In this document: one piece after another, positions 9,231-16,877 of the stretch
How positions within the stretch are numbered: the first letter of the stretch is position 1
Layout of the letters: every line of letters begins with the position of its first letter
Position numbers and translations under genes: made by a program
Notes under the pieces: model-generated
What the model saw: only the letters and a program-made list of their open reading frames with translations
The model's database searches: none
Told to the model about the DNA's origin: nothing
DNA from: Opitutia bacterium
GTDB lineage: Bacteria > Verrucomicrobiota > Verrucomicrobiia > Opitutales > Seribacteraceae
Direction of reading: 5' to 3'
DNA: 41,949 nt
NCBI GenBank assembly: GCA_018645725.1
Contig: JABGWD010000055.1
Location: forward strand, 1-41,949

Positions 9231-10169
9231 TTAGAGGTAGCGGTCGATCACGAGAGCTGCGAGAAGAAGGGGGAGGTAAATGATCGAGGCGATGAAAAGG
9301 CGTTTGGCAGATCTGTCCCGGTCCTTGCCAAAGGCAAAATCAAGTGCTCGAAGCATGATGAAGACAGTCAGCAGGATTGCACTGATAAGATAGAAATCGC
9401 TCGGTTTTTTTTGTCCTTCCCCCAAGTCGAAAAAATAGGGTGCGAAGACAAAAAAATTGAGAACGAGGGTGTAGGCGAGACTTTTGCGGGCAAGAACGGC
9501 GCCGGTGGCATCCCCGAAATTATGAAGCTGGAAACCTCCCTGTTCGTAATCGTCACGGAAATTCCATGCAATGGCCATAAAATGAGGAAGTTGCCAAGCA
9601 AAGAGGATCCCAAAAAGAATCCACCCGTACAAGGTGGGTGAATTGGCTGCCGCTACCCAACCAATGAGAGGAGGGAGGGCTCCGGATAGGGCGCCTATTT
9701 CGATCGCGATGGGGGTCTTTTTCTTAAGAGGAGTATAGAAGCCCAAATACACCACAAGAGTAAGAAGCGTGAGTCCGGTGGCCCAAGCGTTCGTTCCTGC
9801 CCAGAGGATACCCAAGCCAAAGAAGGAAAGGAAAATTCCGAACAAAAGGGCAAATTGTGGGCTAACGAGCTTGGCGGGAATCGGACGGTTGGCGGTTCTT
9901 GGCATGAGGGCGTCTTCCTTTCGTTCCATCCATTGGTTTAGCGCTGCCGCTCCTGCGGCGGACAACGCGGTGCCAAGTGTGAGCGAAACAAAAAGACTGA
10001 GGTTGTTGACCAAAGGATCGTGAACCAAATACCCAAGGGAGGCGGTAAAGACGGAAAGAAGGCTGAGACGGGGTTTAGTAAGTTCATAAACACCGAGTAG
10101 GGAAATGCCATGCTCGTTTTGAAGGGGCGCGGCATCCGACTTGGCTGATATGTCTTTCACGGTATTCAC
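9231..10169 (-). CDS. ctaB: Protohaem IX farnesyltransferase (haem O synthase)
   Basis: Adds a farnesyl chain to haem b to give haem O, the precursor of the haem A used by the downstream oxidase; integral membrane protein of the UbiA superfamily. The 312 residues and about eight or nine hydrophobic segments are typical. The first prenyl-diphosphate site reads NQWMERKEDALMPRTANRPI (78-97) and the second is in the WNFRDDYEQGG segment. The start is a GTG at 10169; no in-frame ATG lies close upstream. It is first in the oxidase operon, 28 bases before subunit II. Haem A synthase (ctaA) is not in the window and must be elsewhere if the enzyme carries haem A. Confidence 0.95.
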   Translation of the reverse strand: MNTVKDISAKSDAAPLQNEHGISLLGVYELTKPRLSLLSVFTASLGYLVHDPLVNNLSLFVSLTLGTALSAAGAAALNQWMERKEDALMPRTANRPIPAKLVSPQFALLFGIFLSFFGLGILWAGTNAWATGLTLLTLVVYLGFYTPLKKKTPIAIEIGALSGALPPLIGWVAAANSPTLYGWILFGILFAWQLPHFMAIAWNFRDDYEQGGFQLHNFGDATGAVLARKSLAYTLVLNFFVFAPYFFDLGEGQKKPSDFYLISAILLTVFIMLRALDFAFGKDRDRSAKRLFIASIIYLPLLLAALVIDRYL

Positions 10170-10473
10170 AAGGGTATGAATGGATTCATTAAAATGAATT
10201 TAAAGCAGGAGGCAAGCAAGGTGAATGGATACTTATATGCGATTGATAGCTGTGCTAATAGTTAGATGCAGAGGCGTTAACGTGTTTTTGAGGGTAAAAC
10301 CGATAAGATTCAATTCACAAAGTTGCACCTTCTTCTCGTAAATGAATAAGGAGATCATTCGGGTGGGATTTGAGGGAACCGCAAAAAAGGCTGAGCAAGT
10401 GTGATTCGAAAGCAAATTCGACCGTTTTTTCTTTGGAATTGATTGCTGCGGTTTGATTAGTATAAAGGGCTAA
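10170..10473. promoter_or_regulatory. Divergent intergenic region between the oxidase operon and the SCO operon
   Basis: This 304-base AT-rich stretch must contain the promoters for ctaB (minus) and the SCO gene (plus). On the plus strand TTGATT (10439-10444), 16 bases and TATAAA (10461-10466) resemble a sigma-70 promoter, but they would place the transcript start almost on the GTG at 10474. The region also holds a perfect AGGAGG (10207-10212) in front of very short open frames (see findings). I see no known riboswitch or long inverted repeat. Confidence 0.45.
10225..10341 (+). CDS. Possible 38-residue small protein behind a perfect Shine-Dalgarno site
   Basis: AGGAGG at 10207-10212 is the best ribosome-binding sequence seen in this window and has no large gene after it. 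Two short frames follow: GTG at 10221 (14 codons, eight-base spacing, stop at 10265) and ATG at 10225 (38 codons, twelve-base spacing, stop TAA ending at 10341). The longer product begins with a short hydrophobic run, MRLIAVLIV, after four residues and is otherwise basic. There is no recognisable family. Either frame could instead be a leader peptide for the SCO gene 130-200 bases downstream, or chance. Confidence 0.2.
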   Translation: MDTYMRLIAVLIVRCRGVNVFLRVKPIRFNSQSCTFFS

Positions 10474-11412
10474 GTGAAAGTCTGCAGACACATTGACGTC
10501 CAGTTGGCAGGAGCCATCTGTTTTTTTCTTCTTCTTGCATGTGGCGATGAGAATCTCAATCGTGGGAATTCTTCTTTGGCTGAACTCGAAATCAGGGGTA
10601 AGTTTTCTGCCGCGGAAGATAACTCGAGCGAAGTCGAGGTGATTCTATGGGGAGCCGGCAACAAGGTTGATCCTGAAATTTCGTCCAAACTCGGCAAGAC
10701 CTTTAAGTTTGGCATACAGCCCGATGACCTGGCGTTGATTCGCCGCAAGAAGATATTCAAGGGAAGAGTCCAGGAAACCCTCGTCCCATCGGTTGGAAAA
10801 GCTTATTTGTTGCACAACCTCTGGCCTGACGAACGTGGCGCTCGCAGCCGTCTTGACAACGTCAACCGCCTTCTTCGGCGGGACACCTTGTCTTTGGGCG
10901 ATGGATTGATCCGTACCGTGGGCGATCAGTTGCCTCCGTTTGCCCTATACGATCAGGATGGGGAGATCATAACCACGGACTATTTCGATGGTTCCTCAAC
11001 CGTTCTTAATTTTATCTTCACGAGGTGTTCCGTTCCCGAAATGTGTCCTGCTTCCATGATGAAGTTGAAAAAATTACAGGCTCTTGCGGAAAAGACCAAA
11101 ATCAAGCACGTGAGGTTTCTCTCCATCACCCTTGATCCCCTCTATGATTCCCCCGGAGTGCTCAAGCAGTACGCTCAAGCCTACGGTTTGAACGAGGAAA
11201 ACTTTCGCTTTGGAACTGCGGGAAAGAACGTGATCGACGACTTGACCCGTCAGTTTGGTCTTCTTCGCAAGAATCACGAATCTCTTACCATCGAGCATAC
11301 GATGCGCACGCTTTTGATCAACTCCCGCCGGCAAATCATTTATCAAGTGCCGGGCAAGTCATGGTCGGTGGAGGACTTTCTTTCCCGTCTTTCCGAAGGA
11401 ATTCAAGGATGA
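10474..11412 (+). CDS. SCO1/SenC-family copper chaperone lipoprotein with an extra N-terminal domain
   Basis: SCO proteins deliver copper to, or reduce, the CuA site of cytochrome oxidase. The GTG start at 10474 is supported because it gives a compact lipoprotein signal ending LLAC (C23). Residues about 150-310 are the thioredoxin-like SCO domain: FTRCSVPEMCP with C185 and C191, and H275 in the IEHTMRTLLI strand. The cysteines are five residues apart (CxxxxxC) instead of the usual CxxxC, a variant I believe also occurs in related SCO proteins. Residues about 35-130 form an additional domain I cannot name; its position resembles the CusF-like domain of some planctomycete SCO proteins, without that motif. 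It is divergent from the oxidase operon and coupled by an ATGA overlap to the next gene. Confidence 0.88.
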   Translation: MKVCRHIDVQLAGAICFFLLLACGDENLNRGNSSLAELEIRGKFSAAEDNSSEVEVILWGAGNKVDPEISSKLGKTFKFGIQPDDLALIRRKKIFKGRVQETLVPSVGKAYLLHNLWPDERGARSRLDNVNRLLRRDTLSLGDGLIRTVGDQLPPFALYDQDGEIITTDYFDGSSTVLNFIFTRCSVPEMCPASMMKLKKLQALAEKTKIKHVRFLSITLDPLYDSPGVLKQYAQAYGLNEENFRFGTAGKNVIDDLTRQFGLLRKNHESLTIEHTMRTLLINSRRQIIYQVPGKSWSVEDFLSRLSEGIQG

Positions 11413-12308
11413 GTCCCTCACTACGCGCCCTGGTGATCGCCTTGCCCTTCGCAGGCACTTATTTTGTAACCCGATCCCTTCCCGTCACTCCGTGCGATTT
11501 TCTGCACGAGGAAACGTATAATTCCGAGGGAATCATCGATTATTGTGGTGGCGGAGACTCGGCTTTTGTCGATCTGTCGTTGCGGAAATGGCCTTTGTCA
11601 CTGGATTTTCGCTCGCCCGCCGGGTTGAGTCCCGGAGAAAACGCAGAGTTTGAAATCAACATAAGACAATTCGACGGTTCCCCGCTTACGGGAGATGACG
11701 TTGCCCTCAGTCACACCAAGAAAATTCATCTTTTGGTAGTGGACGAGTCGCTCACGGATTATCAACACCTTCACCCTGAACCCGATTCCCTGTATGATGG
11801 AACTTGGCGCTGTGCCTTGACCCCTAAAAATGCAGGAAAATACTTCGTGTTTTTTGACTTTATCCCAACCCGCAGTCCCAGGAGGGTTCTTTTGACCTCT
11901 TTTTTTGACGTCGAGGGCGATCGGGTTGCGGAACCCCCTGTGCAGGAAAAGCTTTTGTTTTCTTCGGGCAAGCGAAGATTCGAACTAAAAAAAGATGAAT
12001 CCGGGGAAGGTGGTCAGTCTGTGAAGTTGGTTTTCGAGGCATCGGACGAAGATGGAAAGACACTTGCCTTGCGTCCGGTTATGGGAGCTTTTGCCCACAT
12101 GGTGGCTTTTGACGGCGACCTCAAGGGGTTTGCTCACCTTCATCCTTTGGAGAACGTTTTGCCCGCCAATGAATCGGACAGCCATCAGGGACCCTTGACT
12201 TTTTCCTTCAGCCCTCCTGGAAATGGCCTCTATCGCTTATGGGCACAAGTCCGAATCAGTGGGGAATCGGAAACCTTCATCCCCTTTGACCTGAAGGTGG
12301 GTTCCTGA
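11409..12308 (+). CDS. Exported protein with two HLHP-type histidine domains, probably linked to copper/oxidase assembly
   Basis: The start ATG at 11409 overlaps the SCO stop (ATGA); an in-frame codon at 11361 lies well inside the SCO gene and is unlikely. The 299-residue product has an N-terminal hydrophobic segment, so it is exported or anchored. Two similar beta-rich domains follow. The first (about 65-170) has HTKKIHLLVV then YQHLHPE (119-124); the second (about 205-297) has HMVAF then FAHLHP (241-246). Similar KIHLLVV...HLHP sequences occur in uncharacterised exported proteins near metal-transport genes, possibly of FixH/YtkA-like fold. Paired histidines suggest copper binding, which is inference from sequence and context. 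C29 and C46 are further possible ligands. Confidence 0.65.
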   Translation: MSPSLRALVIALPFAGTYFVTRSLPVTPCDFLHEETYNSEGIIDYCGGGDSAFVDLSLRKWPLSLDFRSPAGLSPGENAEFEINIRQFDGSPLTGDDVALSHTKKIHLLVVDESLTDYQHLHPEPDSLYDGTWRCALTPKNAGKYFVFFDFIPTRSPRRVLLTSFFDVEGDRVAEPPVQEKLLFSSGKRRFELKKDESGEGGQSVKLVFEASDEDGKTLALRPVMGAFAHMVAFDGDLKGFAHLHPLENVLPANESDSHQGPLTFSFSPPGNGLYRLWAQVRISGESETFIPFDLKVGS

Positions 12309-12324
12309 CTTTTGGAGGACGGGC

Positions 12325-12900
12325 ATGGAAATAGATTCTTACACTAAGCAAAAGCCGAACGTCGAATTGGCAAGAAGGTCAAAGATTCTTGTTTGGATTG
12401 TCTCTGCTCTTGTCCTTGGCCTTGTCGCAGCAATGCGGCCGCTGCGACCTTGGTTCCTGTCCTTGCTCGAAAAGCCGGATGGACTTGAACTTTCTTTTCT
12501 TCCGCCCTTCCATGCGATACTCAATGCCTTTGCCGCCTTTGGGCTGGTAATGGCCGTTCGAGCGATCAAAAAACGCCAGGTTTTTCTACACCGAAAATGG
12601 ATTTTCTTTGCCCTGGGTTGCTCATCGCTGTTCTTGGTTTCCTATGTTTGTTACCATCTTACGACCTTTGAAACTCCCTTTGGCGGGCAGGGATGGATCA
12701 GTAAACTTTATTATTTCGTTCTTATTTCGCATATCGTTCTCGCAGCCTTGAGCTTTCCCTTTATCCTTCTGACTTTCGTTTACGGCTTCACGAACCATTT
12801 CGTAGAGCACAGGAAACTTGCTCGCATTGTTTATCCGGTTTGGCTCTACGTCGCCGTAACCGGACCGGTCGTCTATCTGATGTTAAGGCCCTATTATTAA
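12325..12900 (+). CDS. DUF420 (YozB/CtaM-like) membrane protein
   Basis: A 191-residue protein with about five membrane helices. It matches DUF420: LPPFHAILNAFAAFGLV (59-75), a basic loop with FLHRKWIFFALG, VCYHLTTFETPFGG and a late HRKLARIVYPVWLYVAVTG. Histidines in helices 2, 3 and 4 are typical of the family. The Staphylococcus member CtaM is needed for haem-copper oxidase function, and other members sit in oxidase operons. Here it is third in the SCO set, 16 bases after the HLHP protein, with a good GGAGG seven bases before ATG. An oxidase-assembly role is therefore well supported by context. It is convergent with folA, 25 bases away. Confidence 0.85.
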   Translation: MEIDSYTKQKPNVELARRSKILVWIVSALVLGLVAAMRPLRPWFLSLLEKPDGLELSFLPPFHAILNAFAAFGLVMAVRAIKKRQVFLHRKWIFFALGCSSLFLVSYVCYHLTTFETPFGGQGWISKLYYFVLISHIVLAALSFPFILLTFVYGFTNHFVEHRKLARIVYPVWLYVAVTGPVVYLMLRPYY

Positions 12901-12925
12901 AGGAAGTTCCGGAGGTCAGTGCCAA

Positions 12926-13408
12926 TCAATCGTTTTGTTTTCTGATCCATCTGCGTAACTTGAAATCTTTGCATTCGTGGAGGGTTTCGGATGGTTGGAA
13001 CCATTCTGAATGGTCCGGAAAAAAAGCATCCCCGCCTTCGACCTCTTGGTGAACCTCGGTCAAGTAAAGCTCGTCGCAATCCGCAAGAGCCAATGAATAA
13101 AGTTCACCCCCGCCAATGATGAAGAGGGTGCGCCCGTCCAACTCTTCCTTCGCTTCCTCCACGGAGCGAAAGACCTTCATCCCCTCCTCGGGGCTCATAG
13201 TCCTGCTCAGCACCCAGTTCTCGCGTCCAGGGAGAGCTTTGGGCAAAGATTCCCAAGTTTTTCGGCCCATGAGCAAGACATGCCCCATCGTGATCTTCTT
13301 GAACCACTGGAGGTCTCCTGAGATCCGCCAAGGCAAATCACCATTCTTGCCAATGACTCCATTTTGCGAAACCGCAGCTATGGCTTTTAAAGAAGCTGCT
13401 TTCGTCAT
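12926..13408 (-). CDS. folA: Dihydrofolate reductase
   Basis: Reduces dihydrofolate to tetrahydrofolate with NADPH, recycling the cofactor oxidised by ThyA. The 160-residue length is normal. Motifs are [17 protein letters not shown] (16-32; Met20-loop tryptophan and the catalytic acidic residue), [10 protein letters not shown] (47-56) for the nucleotide site, and FIIGGGELY for the cofactor pyrophosphate. The ATG at 13408 overlaps the thyA stop (ATGA), so it is translationally coupled to thyA, the usual functional partner. It is last in the two-gene operon and ends 25 bases from the convergent DUF420 gene. Confidence 0.96.
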   Translation of the reverse strand: MTKAASLKAIAAVSQNGVIGKNGDLPWRISGDLQWFKKITMGHVLLMGRKTWESLPKALPGRENWVLSRTMSPEEGMKVFRSVEEAKEELDGRTLFIIGGGELYSLALADCDELYLTEVHQEVEGGDAFFPDHSEWFQPSETLHECKDFKLRRWIRKQND

Positions 13409-14199
13409 ACTGCAATAGGAGCCTTGATGGCGGGGTGGGGGTCATAATCGGTCAACTCGAAATCTTCAAAGGCAAAGTCCGAAATTTCCTTCTGCTCCCC
13501 ATGAACGATCATGCTCGGGGATGGTCGTGGGTCCCGAGACAGTTGCAATTCGGCTTGTTCCTTGTGGTTTGAATAAAGGTGCAGGTCACCAAAGGTGTGA
13601 ACGAATTCGTAGGCTTGCAGGTTGCAAATCTTGGCTACCATCATGGTCAGCAGGGCGTAGGACGCGATATTGAAGGGAACGCCAAGGAAAAGATCGGCGC
13701 TTCTTTGGTAGAGTTGGCAGCTGAGCTTTCCGTCGGCTACGTAAAACTGAAAAAGGGCATGACAAGGAGGGAGAGCCATCAGGTGCAATTCTCCCGGGTT
13801 CCATGCGCATACCAAATGTCTCCGGCTTTCTGGGTTTTTCCGGATGGAGCGGATGACTTCCTCAATTTGATCGATGCTTCCACCGTCCGGTTTCTTCCAG
13901 TTTTTCCATTGGGCTCCGTAGACCCGGCCAAGGTCGCCCTTTTCATCGGCCCACTCGTCCCAAATGGTCACCTTGTTTTCCCTAAGGTATTCCACGTTCG
14001 TTTCGCCTTTGAGAAACCAGAGCAGTTCATGAATGATGGAGCGCAGATGAAGCTTCTTCGTGGTCAAAAGCGGGAAGCCCTCATCGATGCGAAAGCGGGC
14101 TTGAGCGCCGAAGATCGACCATGTGCCTGTTCCCGTACGATCGCCACGGTAGGTTCCGTCTCTCATGACTTGTCGAAGAAGCTCGAGGTAAATCTTCAT
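13405..14199 (-). CDS. thyA: Thymidylate synthase (folate-dependent ThyA)
   Basis: Methylates dUMP to dTMP using methylene-tetrahydrofolate. The 264 residues are exactly the E. coli-type length. The catalytic C146 lies in [12 protein letters not shown], with R166 in [15 protein letters not shown] binding the phosphate, R21 in [10 protein letters not shown], and the closing KAPIAV C-terminus all in place. It is first in thyA-folA, divergent from the secreted-protein gene at 14264 across 64 bases. No Shine-Dalgarno sequence is evident. There is nothing unusual in the protein. Confidence 0.97.
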   Translation of the reverse strand: MKIYLELLRQVMRDGTYRGDRTGTGTWSIFGAQARFRIDEGFPLLTTKKLHLRSIIHELLWFLKGETNVEYLRENKVTIWDEWADEKGDLGRVYGAQWKNWKKPDGGSIDQIEEVIRSIRKNPESRRHLVCAWNPGELHLMALPPCHALFQFYVADGKLSCQLYQRSADLFLGVPFNIASYALLTMMVAKICNLQAYEFVHTFGDLHLYSNHKEQAELQLSRDPRPSPSMIVHGEQKEISDFAFEDFELTDYDPHPAIKAPIAV

Positions 14200-14263
14200 T
14201 TACGGTTCGCCAAAAAATGCATTACGTAGTAATAAGGTAAATTCATAGGTTCGTTCGTTATTT

Positions 14264-15073
14264 ATGCTTGTTTGTAAAAAGTCGAGTTTTTCATTGTCCT
14301 TCGTCATCGCTTGGGGATTTTTTGCAACGGGCGCATGGGGGCAGCAAAGAGAGAATGACTTCACCAAAAAGATGAGGTCGTTTGACGGTCGATTGAGTAA
14401 TCTTTCCGGCAAAAGGCTATCCTCCAGTCGCATGAATTCCGCTTTTTCGAAAAGAATAAGCGTGCGGGAATGGCCGAGCAAATACTCTTCTTTCGGGAGT
14501 CTCCGTTTTCCTTTGGGGGGCAGCAAAATACTCGGAAGCGAGCGAGTGCCGAGCACCCGCCTTCAAGTCAAGACCCCCCTTAACGATACCTTGGCCCCGG
14601 CGAATTGGGATCGGGTTTCCCAAGATGATTTGGGGGGAAGGGCCCAAGCCGTTTCCTCCGTTCAATTCAGAGACGCCTATTATGCCGAATTGGGCAAACG
14701 GGTGGATGATTGGATGGAGAAGGTCAACAATATGTCTTTGCGCGACGTCAACCGGTTTCAATTCAGAAGGCATCGTCCGAGCGAACCGGGGTTTCCCGTG
14801 CAAAAGGCGGGTTCGGAAAACTTGCCTGTCCAACCCCGTGACGAGGGCTTGGGAAGACCAAGTCTGCGCAGTGTTACTCCTCCAAGTTCTTCTTCCAAGG
14901 TCCCCAAGCAAAGCTATTGGCTTGGTCCCAAGAAAATTCGAACTTCCGCTCCAAGACCGAAAGCTCCGACCGACCGAGTATTCCAATCTGCGCCTCAGAC
15001 CCCCGATAGGAATTTCAAGTCTTATCCCAAACCTTTGTTCGGTCCCAAGAAGATAAGGGTTGAGGTCAAGTAG
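14264..15073 (+). CDS. Secreted basic protein of unknown function with a repeated GPKKIR motif
   Basis: I do not recognise a family. The 269-residue product has a clear signal peptide (basic start, hydrophobic 9-22, probable cleavage after AWG near residue 26). The mature chain is rich in S, R, K and P and low in hydrophobic residues, so long stretches are probably disordered. A more regular patch (134-165, FRDAYYAELGKR then VDDWMEKVNNMS) could form helices. GPKKIR occurs twice, at 221-226 and 260-265, the second close to the C-terminus, and both follow an aromatic or proline-rich lead. Codon use resembles its neighbours, which argues for a real gene. It is divergent from thyA and lies 71 bases before tRNA-Val. 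Confidence 0.65.
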   Translation: MLVCKKSSFSLSFVIAWGFFATGAWGQQRENDFTKKMRSFDGRLSNLSGKRLSSSRMNSAFSKRISVREWPSKYSSFGSLRFPLGGSKILGSERVPSTRLQVKTPLNDTLAPANWDRVSQDDLGGRAQAVSSVQFRDAYYAELGKRVDDWMEKVNNMSLRDVNRFQFRRHRPSEPGFPVQKAGSENLPVQPRDEGLGRPSLRSVTPPSSSSKVPKQSYWLGPKKIRTSAPRPKAPTDRVFQSAPQTPDRNFKSYPKPLFGPKKIRVEVK

Positions 15074-15144
15074 AGAGTCGAGATTCTCGCTTGCCACTCT
15101 TCGGGCTTTCCCTATTCTCTTTACCTTCAATTCATTTAACACAC

Positions 15145-15221
15145 GGACGGCTAGCTCAGTTGGTTAGAGCGACTGGTTTACACCCAGTAGGTCACAGGTT
15201 CGAGTCCTGTGCCGTCCACCA
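15145..15221 (+). tRNA. tRNA-Val (anticodon UAC)
   Basis: The cloverleaf folds completely. The acceptor stem is GGACGGC with GCCGTCC, and the D arm is GCTC...GAGC. The anticodon stem ACTGG/CCAGT has loop TTTACAC giving anticodon TAC. The T arm is ACAGG-TTCGAGT-CCTGT. Discriminator A is followed by an encoded CCA (15219-15221). It is on the same strand as ilvN, whose ATG begins 20 bases after the tRNA 3' end. Confidence 0.97.
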
Positions 15222-15240
15222 CCTTCCCTTCACCTTTTTC

Positions 15241-15726
15241 ATGCGTCACGTCATTTCAGTTCTCGTCGAAAACAAGTTCGGTGTATTGGCGCGTATCGCC
15301 GGCCTTTTCAGCGGTCGAGGGTTTAACATCGATACCCTTAACGTCGGCCCTACTCACCTGAAGGGCCGTTCCCGCATTACCGTAACTTTGAACGGGGACG
15401 AAAAGGCTCTTGACCAATGCATCAATCAACTGGACAAGTTGATCGACGTTATCGAAGTCAACAATTTCGTCGGCGAGGAAGGCGTTGGTCGCGAGTTGAT
15501 TCTGGTCAAGATACGAGCGGATTCCGATACCCGTTCGGAGGTAACTCAATTATGCGACGTGTTTCGGGGGAAGATCATAGACGTCGCGCCTTCGAGTCTG
15601 ATTGTCGAGGTCACGGGCAACGAGAACAAGATCAAGGCCTTTCTTTCCCTTGTCGAATCCTTTGGCATTTCCGAATTGGCAAGAACCGGCACGGTTTCCC
15701 TGCGCCGGGGAATGCTGGACGATTGA
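15241..15726 (+). CDS. ilvN: Acetolactate synthase small (regulatory) subunit
   Basis: Confers valine feedback control on acetolactate synthase, the first common enzyme of valine and isoleucine synthesis. The 161 residues are the standard length. The N-terminal ACT domain has HVISVLVENKFGVLARIAGL (3-22) and FSGRGFNIDTLNVGPT, followed by the ALS_ss C-terminal domain (KIRADSDTRSEV...). The start is the ATG at 15241; extending the frame upstream would run through the tRNA gene. No Shine-Dalgarno sequence lies in the 20 pyrimidine-rich bases between tRNA and ATG. ilvC follows 52 bases later, but the catalytic subunit gene ilvB is not in the window (upstream is a tRNA instead). Confidence 0.95.
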   Translation: MRHVISVLVENKFGVLARIAGLFSGRGFNIDTLNVGPTHLKGRSRITVTLNGDEKALDQCINQLDKLIDVIEVNNFVGEEGVGRELILVKIRADSDTRSEVTQLCDVFRGKIIDVAPSSLIVEVTGNENKIKAFLSLVESFGISELARTGTVSLRRGMLDD

Positions 15727-15778
15727 CCCTACTTTCCAGTTCACACAACCTACATAACCAATAAAATACAAAACGGCC

Positions 15779-16807
15779 ATGCCCGCTAAAGTATATACCC
15801 AAAAAGAGGCGAAAATAACGCCTATCAAAAAGAAAACGCTAGCCGTAATCGGATACGGTTCTCAAGGACATGCCCATGCCTTGAATCTCAAGGACAGCGG
15901 ATGCAACGTCATCATCGGTCTGTACAAGGGGAGCAAGTCGATTCGAGTGGCCAAGAGACACGGTTTCGAGGTGATGGAAGTTGCCGATGCCGTTCAGCAA
16001 GCCGACGTCATCATGATCGGCGTTCCCGACATGAAGCAAGCCGAAGTATACGAGAAGGAGATCAAACCCAACCTTTCCAAGGGCAAAACCCTTCTCTTCA
16101 CTCATGGTTTCGCCATCCACTTCGGATTGATCAAGCCATCTCGCGGAGTCAGCGTCATCATGGTTGCCCCCAAGGGTCCGGGACACATCGTTCGTTCCCA
16201 ATACAAGGAAGGCAAAGGCGTTCCTTCTCTGATTGCAGTGCACAAAGGTTCCTCCAAGGACTCGAAGAAAATCGCACTTGCGTGGGCTGCTGGCATCGGC
16301 GCGGGACGCGCGGGTATTTTGCAGACGTCCTTCAAGGAGGAAACCGAGACGGATTTGTTTGGCGAGCAGGCAGTTCTCTGCGGTGGAGCCTCCGCTTTGG
16401 TCGAGGCTGGATTCGAGACTTTGGTCGAAGCGGGCTATGCTCCCGAGATGGCCTATTTCGAGTGCTTGCACGAACTCAAGCTTATCGTCGATCTCATGAT
16501 CGAATCGGGCGTTGCCGGTATGCGTTTCTCAGTCTCCGAAACAGCGAAATATGGCGACGTGACACGCGGACCCAGAGTGATCAATGGAAACGTAAAAAAA
16601 TCCATGAAAGCTATCCTCAAGGAAATTCAGTCCGGTAAATTCGCTCGGGAATGGGTCAAGGAATACCAAGCCGGTCTTCCTAAATACAACAAGTTGTTGG
16701 AGGACGGGGAAAAACATCCGATTGAGGTAACCGGGCGTCATCTCCGTTCCCTTATGCCTTGGATCCCCAAAAAGAACATTAAGGGAGCCCAAGCCGCTTA
16801 CGGTTGA
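15779..16807 (+). CDS. ilvC: Ketol-acid reductoisomerase (NADP+), class I
   Basis: Isomerises and reduces acetolactate and acetohydroxybutyrate in the valine/isoleucine pathway. The 342 residues match the short class I form. The Rossmann motif [15 protein letters not shown] lies at about 24-38 and the [12 protein letters not shown] segment near 130. The metal-binding [12 protein letters not shown] and the following [13 protein letters not shown] helix are complete. It lies 52 bases after ilvN and is followed by a strong terminator (16834-16872), so the transcription unit (tRNA-Val-)ilvN-ilvC ends here. The leader before ATG is AT-rich with no Shine-Dalgarno sequence. Confidence 0.96.
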   Translation: MPAKVYTQKEAKITPIKKKTLAVIGYGSQGHAHALNLKDSGCNVIIGLYKGSKSIRVAKRHGFEVMEVADAVQQADVIMIGVPDMKQAEVYEKEIKPNLSKGKTLLFTHGFAIHFGLIKPSRGVSVIMVAPKGPGHIVRSQYKEGKGVPSLIAVHKGSSKDSKKIALAWAAGIGAGRAGILQTSFKEETETDLFGEQAVLCGGASALVEAGFETLVEAGYAPEMAYFECLHELKLIVDLMIESGVAGMRFSVSETAKYGDVTRGPRVINGNVKKSMKAILKEIQSGKFAREWVKEYQAGLPKYNKLLEDGEKHPIEVTGRHLRSLMPWIPKKNIKGAQAAYG

Positions 16808-16833
16808 TTTCGACTGATTCATACTTTTCAAAG

Positions 16834-16872
16834 GGCGCGGGAAAGGTTCTCCTTTTCCGCGCCTTCGTTTTT
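16834..16872 (+). terminator. Rho-independent terminator after ilvC
   Basis: A thirteen-base-pair stem (16834-16846 with 16851-16863, one G-T pair, otherwise perfect) closes on a four-base TTCT loop and is followed by TTCGTTTTT. It lies 27 bases after the ilvC stop and just before the hemC ATG. It is the clearest factor-independent terminator in the window. Confidence 0.9.
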
Positions 16873-16877
16873 AATCG

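Noticed and set aside
15091-15240. Upstream extension of the ilvN reading frame.
   Set aside because: It would translate straight through the tRNA-Val gene; the ilvN family starts at 15241.
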